NCBI GenBank assembly: GCA_902774365.1
Contig: CACYHX010000023.1
Span: 1-49,456 of the forward strand
Direction of reading: 5' to 3'
Length of the DNA: 49,456 nucleotides
DNA from: an uncultured Bacteroidia bacterium
GTDB taxonomy: Bacteria > Bacteroidota > Bacteroidia > Bacteroidales > F082
Part shown: in pieces, positions 48,995 to 49,456 of the stretch
Layout of the letters: each line of letters starts with the position of its first letter
How positions within the stretch are numbered: the first letter of the stretch is position 1
Position numbers and translations under genes: made by a program
Notes under the pieces: generated by a model
What the model was told of the DNA's origin: nothing
The model's input: only the letters and a program-made list of their open reading frames with translations
Database searches by the model: none

Positions 48995-49456
48995 TTATTC
49001 GCCCAACTTGATACGCACGAAGTTCACCACAGTGGCTTCCTTGTCGGCAGCCTGGATGTATTCGGCGACGGTCTTCGGGTCGGCGAGGTCTTCGGGTCGG
49101 CGACCAGAGAGACTTGGTTGAGCAGGCAGCTCTCCTTGAAGAACTTGTTCAGACGGCCTTTGGCGATGTTCTGAATCATACCTTCGTTGAGTTGCACCTG
49201 ACCGGGCACCGTGGCCTTGATTTCGCGGGCCTGGGCACCTTGTTCCTCAGTGATGTAACCCTTGGTGATGTTCGAGTTGATGTGGTCATCGCTGTCGACG
49301 TGGTTGGGGTTGATGCCAGCCTTACGGAGAGCCTTCTCGACTTCCTTCTGGATCTGTTCTTCCTTGGTCTTGTCGACGGCAACGGCGAACTCGCGGTCCT
49401 TCACCTCTTGCGGGATGGAGGCTTCGCTCACCGACAGCGGGTTCATGGCGGCGACG
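48995..49456 (-). pseudogene. tsf: Elongation factor Ts, 3' part, frameshifted by a 17-base duplication
   Basis: EF-Ts recharges EF-Tu with GTP. The minus strand enters from the right edge in frame (VAAMNPLSVSEASIPQEV) and shows typical EF-Ts C-terminal sequence up to NKFFKESCLLNQVSLVADPKT. There a perfect 17-base tandem duplication (49070-49086 and 49087-49103) shifts the frame. As read, translation leaves the family sequence and stops at 49024 with an Arg/Pro-rich tail. Without one copy the frame continues VAEYIQAADKEATVVNFVRIKLGE and stops at 48995, as expected. EF-Ts is normally essential, so either the last ~24 residues are dispensable here or the duplication is a sequencing or assembly error. 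The 5' part lies outside the window. Confidence 0.85.

Overview
This window reads as a chromosomal segment of an uncultured or little-studied member of the Bacteroidales (Bacteroidota). The grounds are: many genes are preceded by the Bacteroidota -7 promoter box TAnnTTTG (often with TTG or TTTG about 19-22 bases upstream) and lack a Shine-Dalgarno sequence; four proteins end in type IX secretion (T9SS) sorting domains; there are a TonB-dependent receptor, a fimbrillin/FISUMP-like lipoprotein and a lipoprotein GH20 hexosaminidase; threonine is degraded by a short-chain-type threonine dehydrogenase plus Kbl. No species can be named from this sequence alone.

Layout, left to right. 1-181: what looks like the promoter and leader of a stable-RNA (probably rRNA) operon running off the left edge. 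298-6015: yraN and a very large PPDK-like protein (minus strand), divergent from gapA. 6173-8981: a T9SS type B surface protein and the mechanosensitive channel mscL. 9145-13296: a hairpin-rich repeat cluster, a lipoprotein/small Gly-rich protein pair, an array of six 14-base direct repeats, and a membrane-bound AraC-type regulator. 13396-15111: prfC and tRNA-Asp. 15346-17234: an acetyltransferase-like protein coupled to a short-chain dehydrogenase. 17239-22185: a surE - small membrane protein - lpxB - comEC operon, with maf upstream. 22274-24579: the kbl/tdh threonine pathway. 24763-26813: a T9SS-exported esterase and a HEPN/MNT pair. 26926-30937: cysS, a patatin-like lipase and a PagL-like outer-membrane protein. 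31023-33541: a MORN-type lipoprotein, pyrC and a dolichol-phosphate-mannose-synthase-like glycosyltransferase. 33686-39725: a DUF5689-type lipoprotein and TonB-dependent receptor, divergent from a secreted endonuclease/phosphatase-fold enzyme. 39866-46718: two tandem copies of a regulator plus T9SS-cargo cassette. 46739-49456: GH20 hexosaminidase and the 3' part of tsf, which carries a 17-base tandem duplication that shifts its frame.

The most unusual signal is the duplicated cassette at 39.9-46.7 kb. In each unit a TPR / transmembrane / LuxR-like HTH regulator is followed by a T9SS-sorted surface protein. The two cargo promoters share about 38 similar bases, a palindrome over the -7 box, and paired copies of the motif CAAAAWYCTRTAYTT, which suggests a local membrane-sensor circuit that controls its own secreted partner.

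A second theme is small palindromic repeats. At least four families are scattered through the window, and copies lie in frame inside four genes (the PPDK-like gene, pyrC, the GH20 gene and a T9SS tail) as well as inside a terminator loop.
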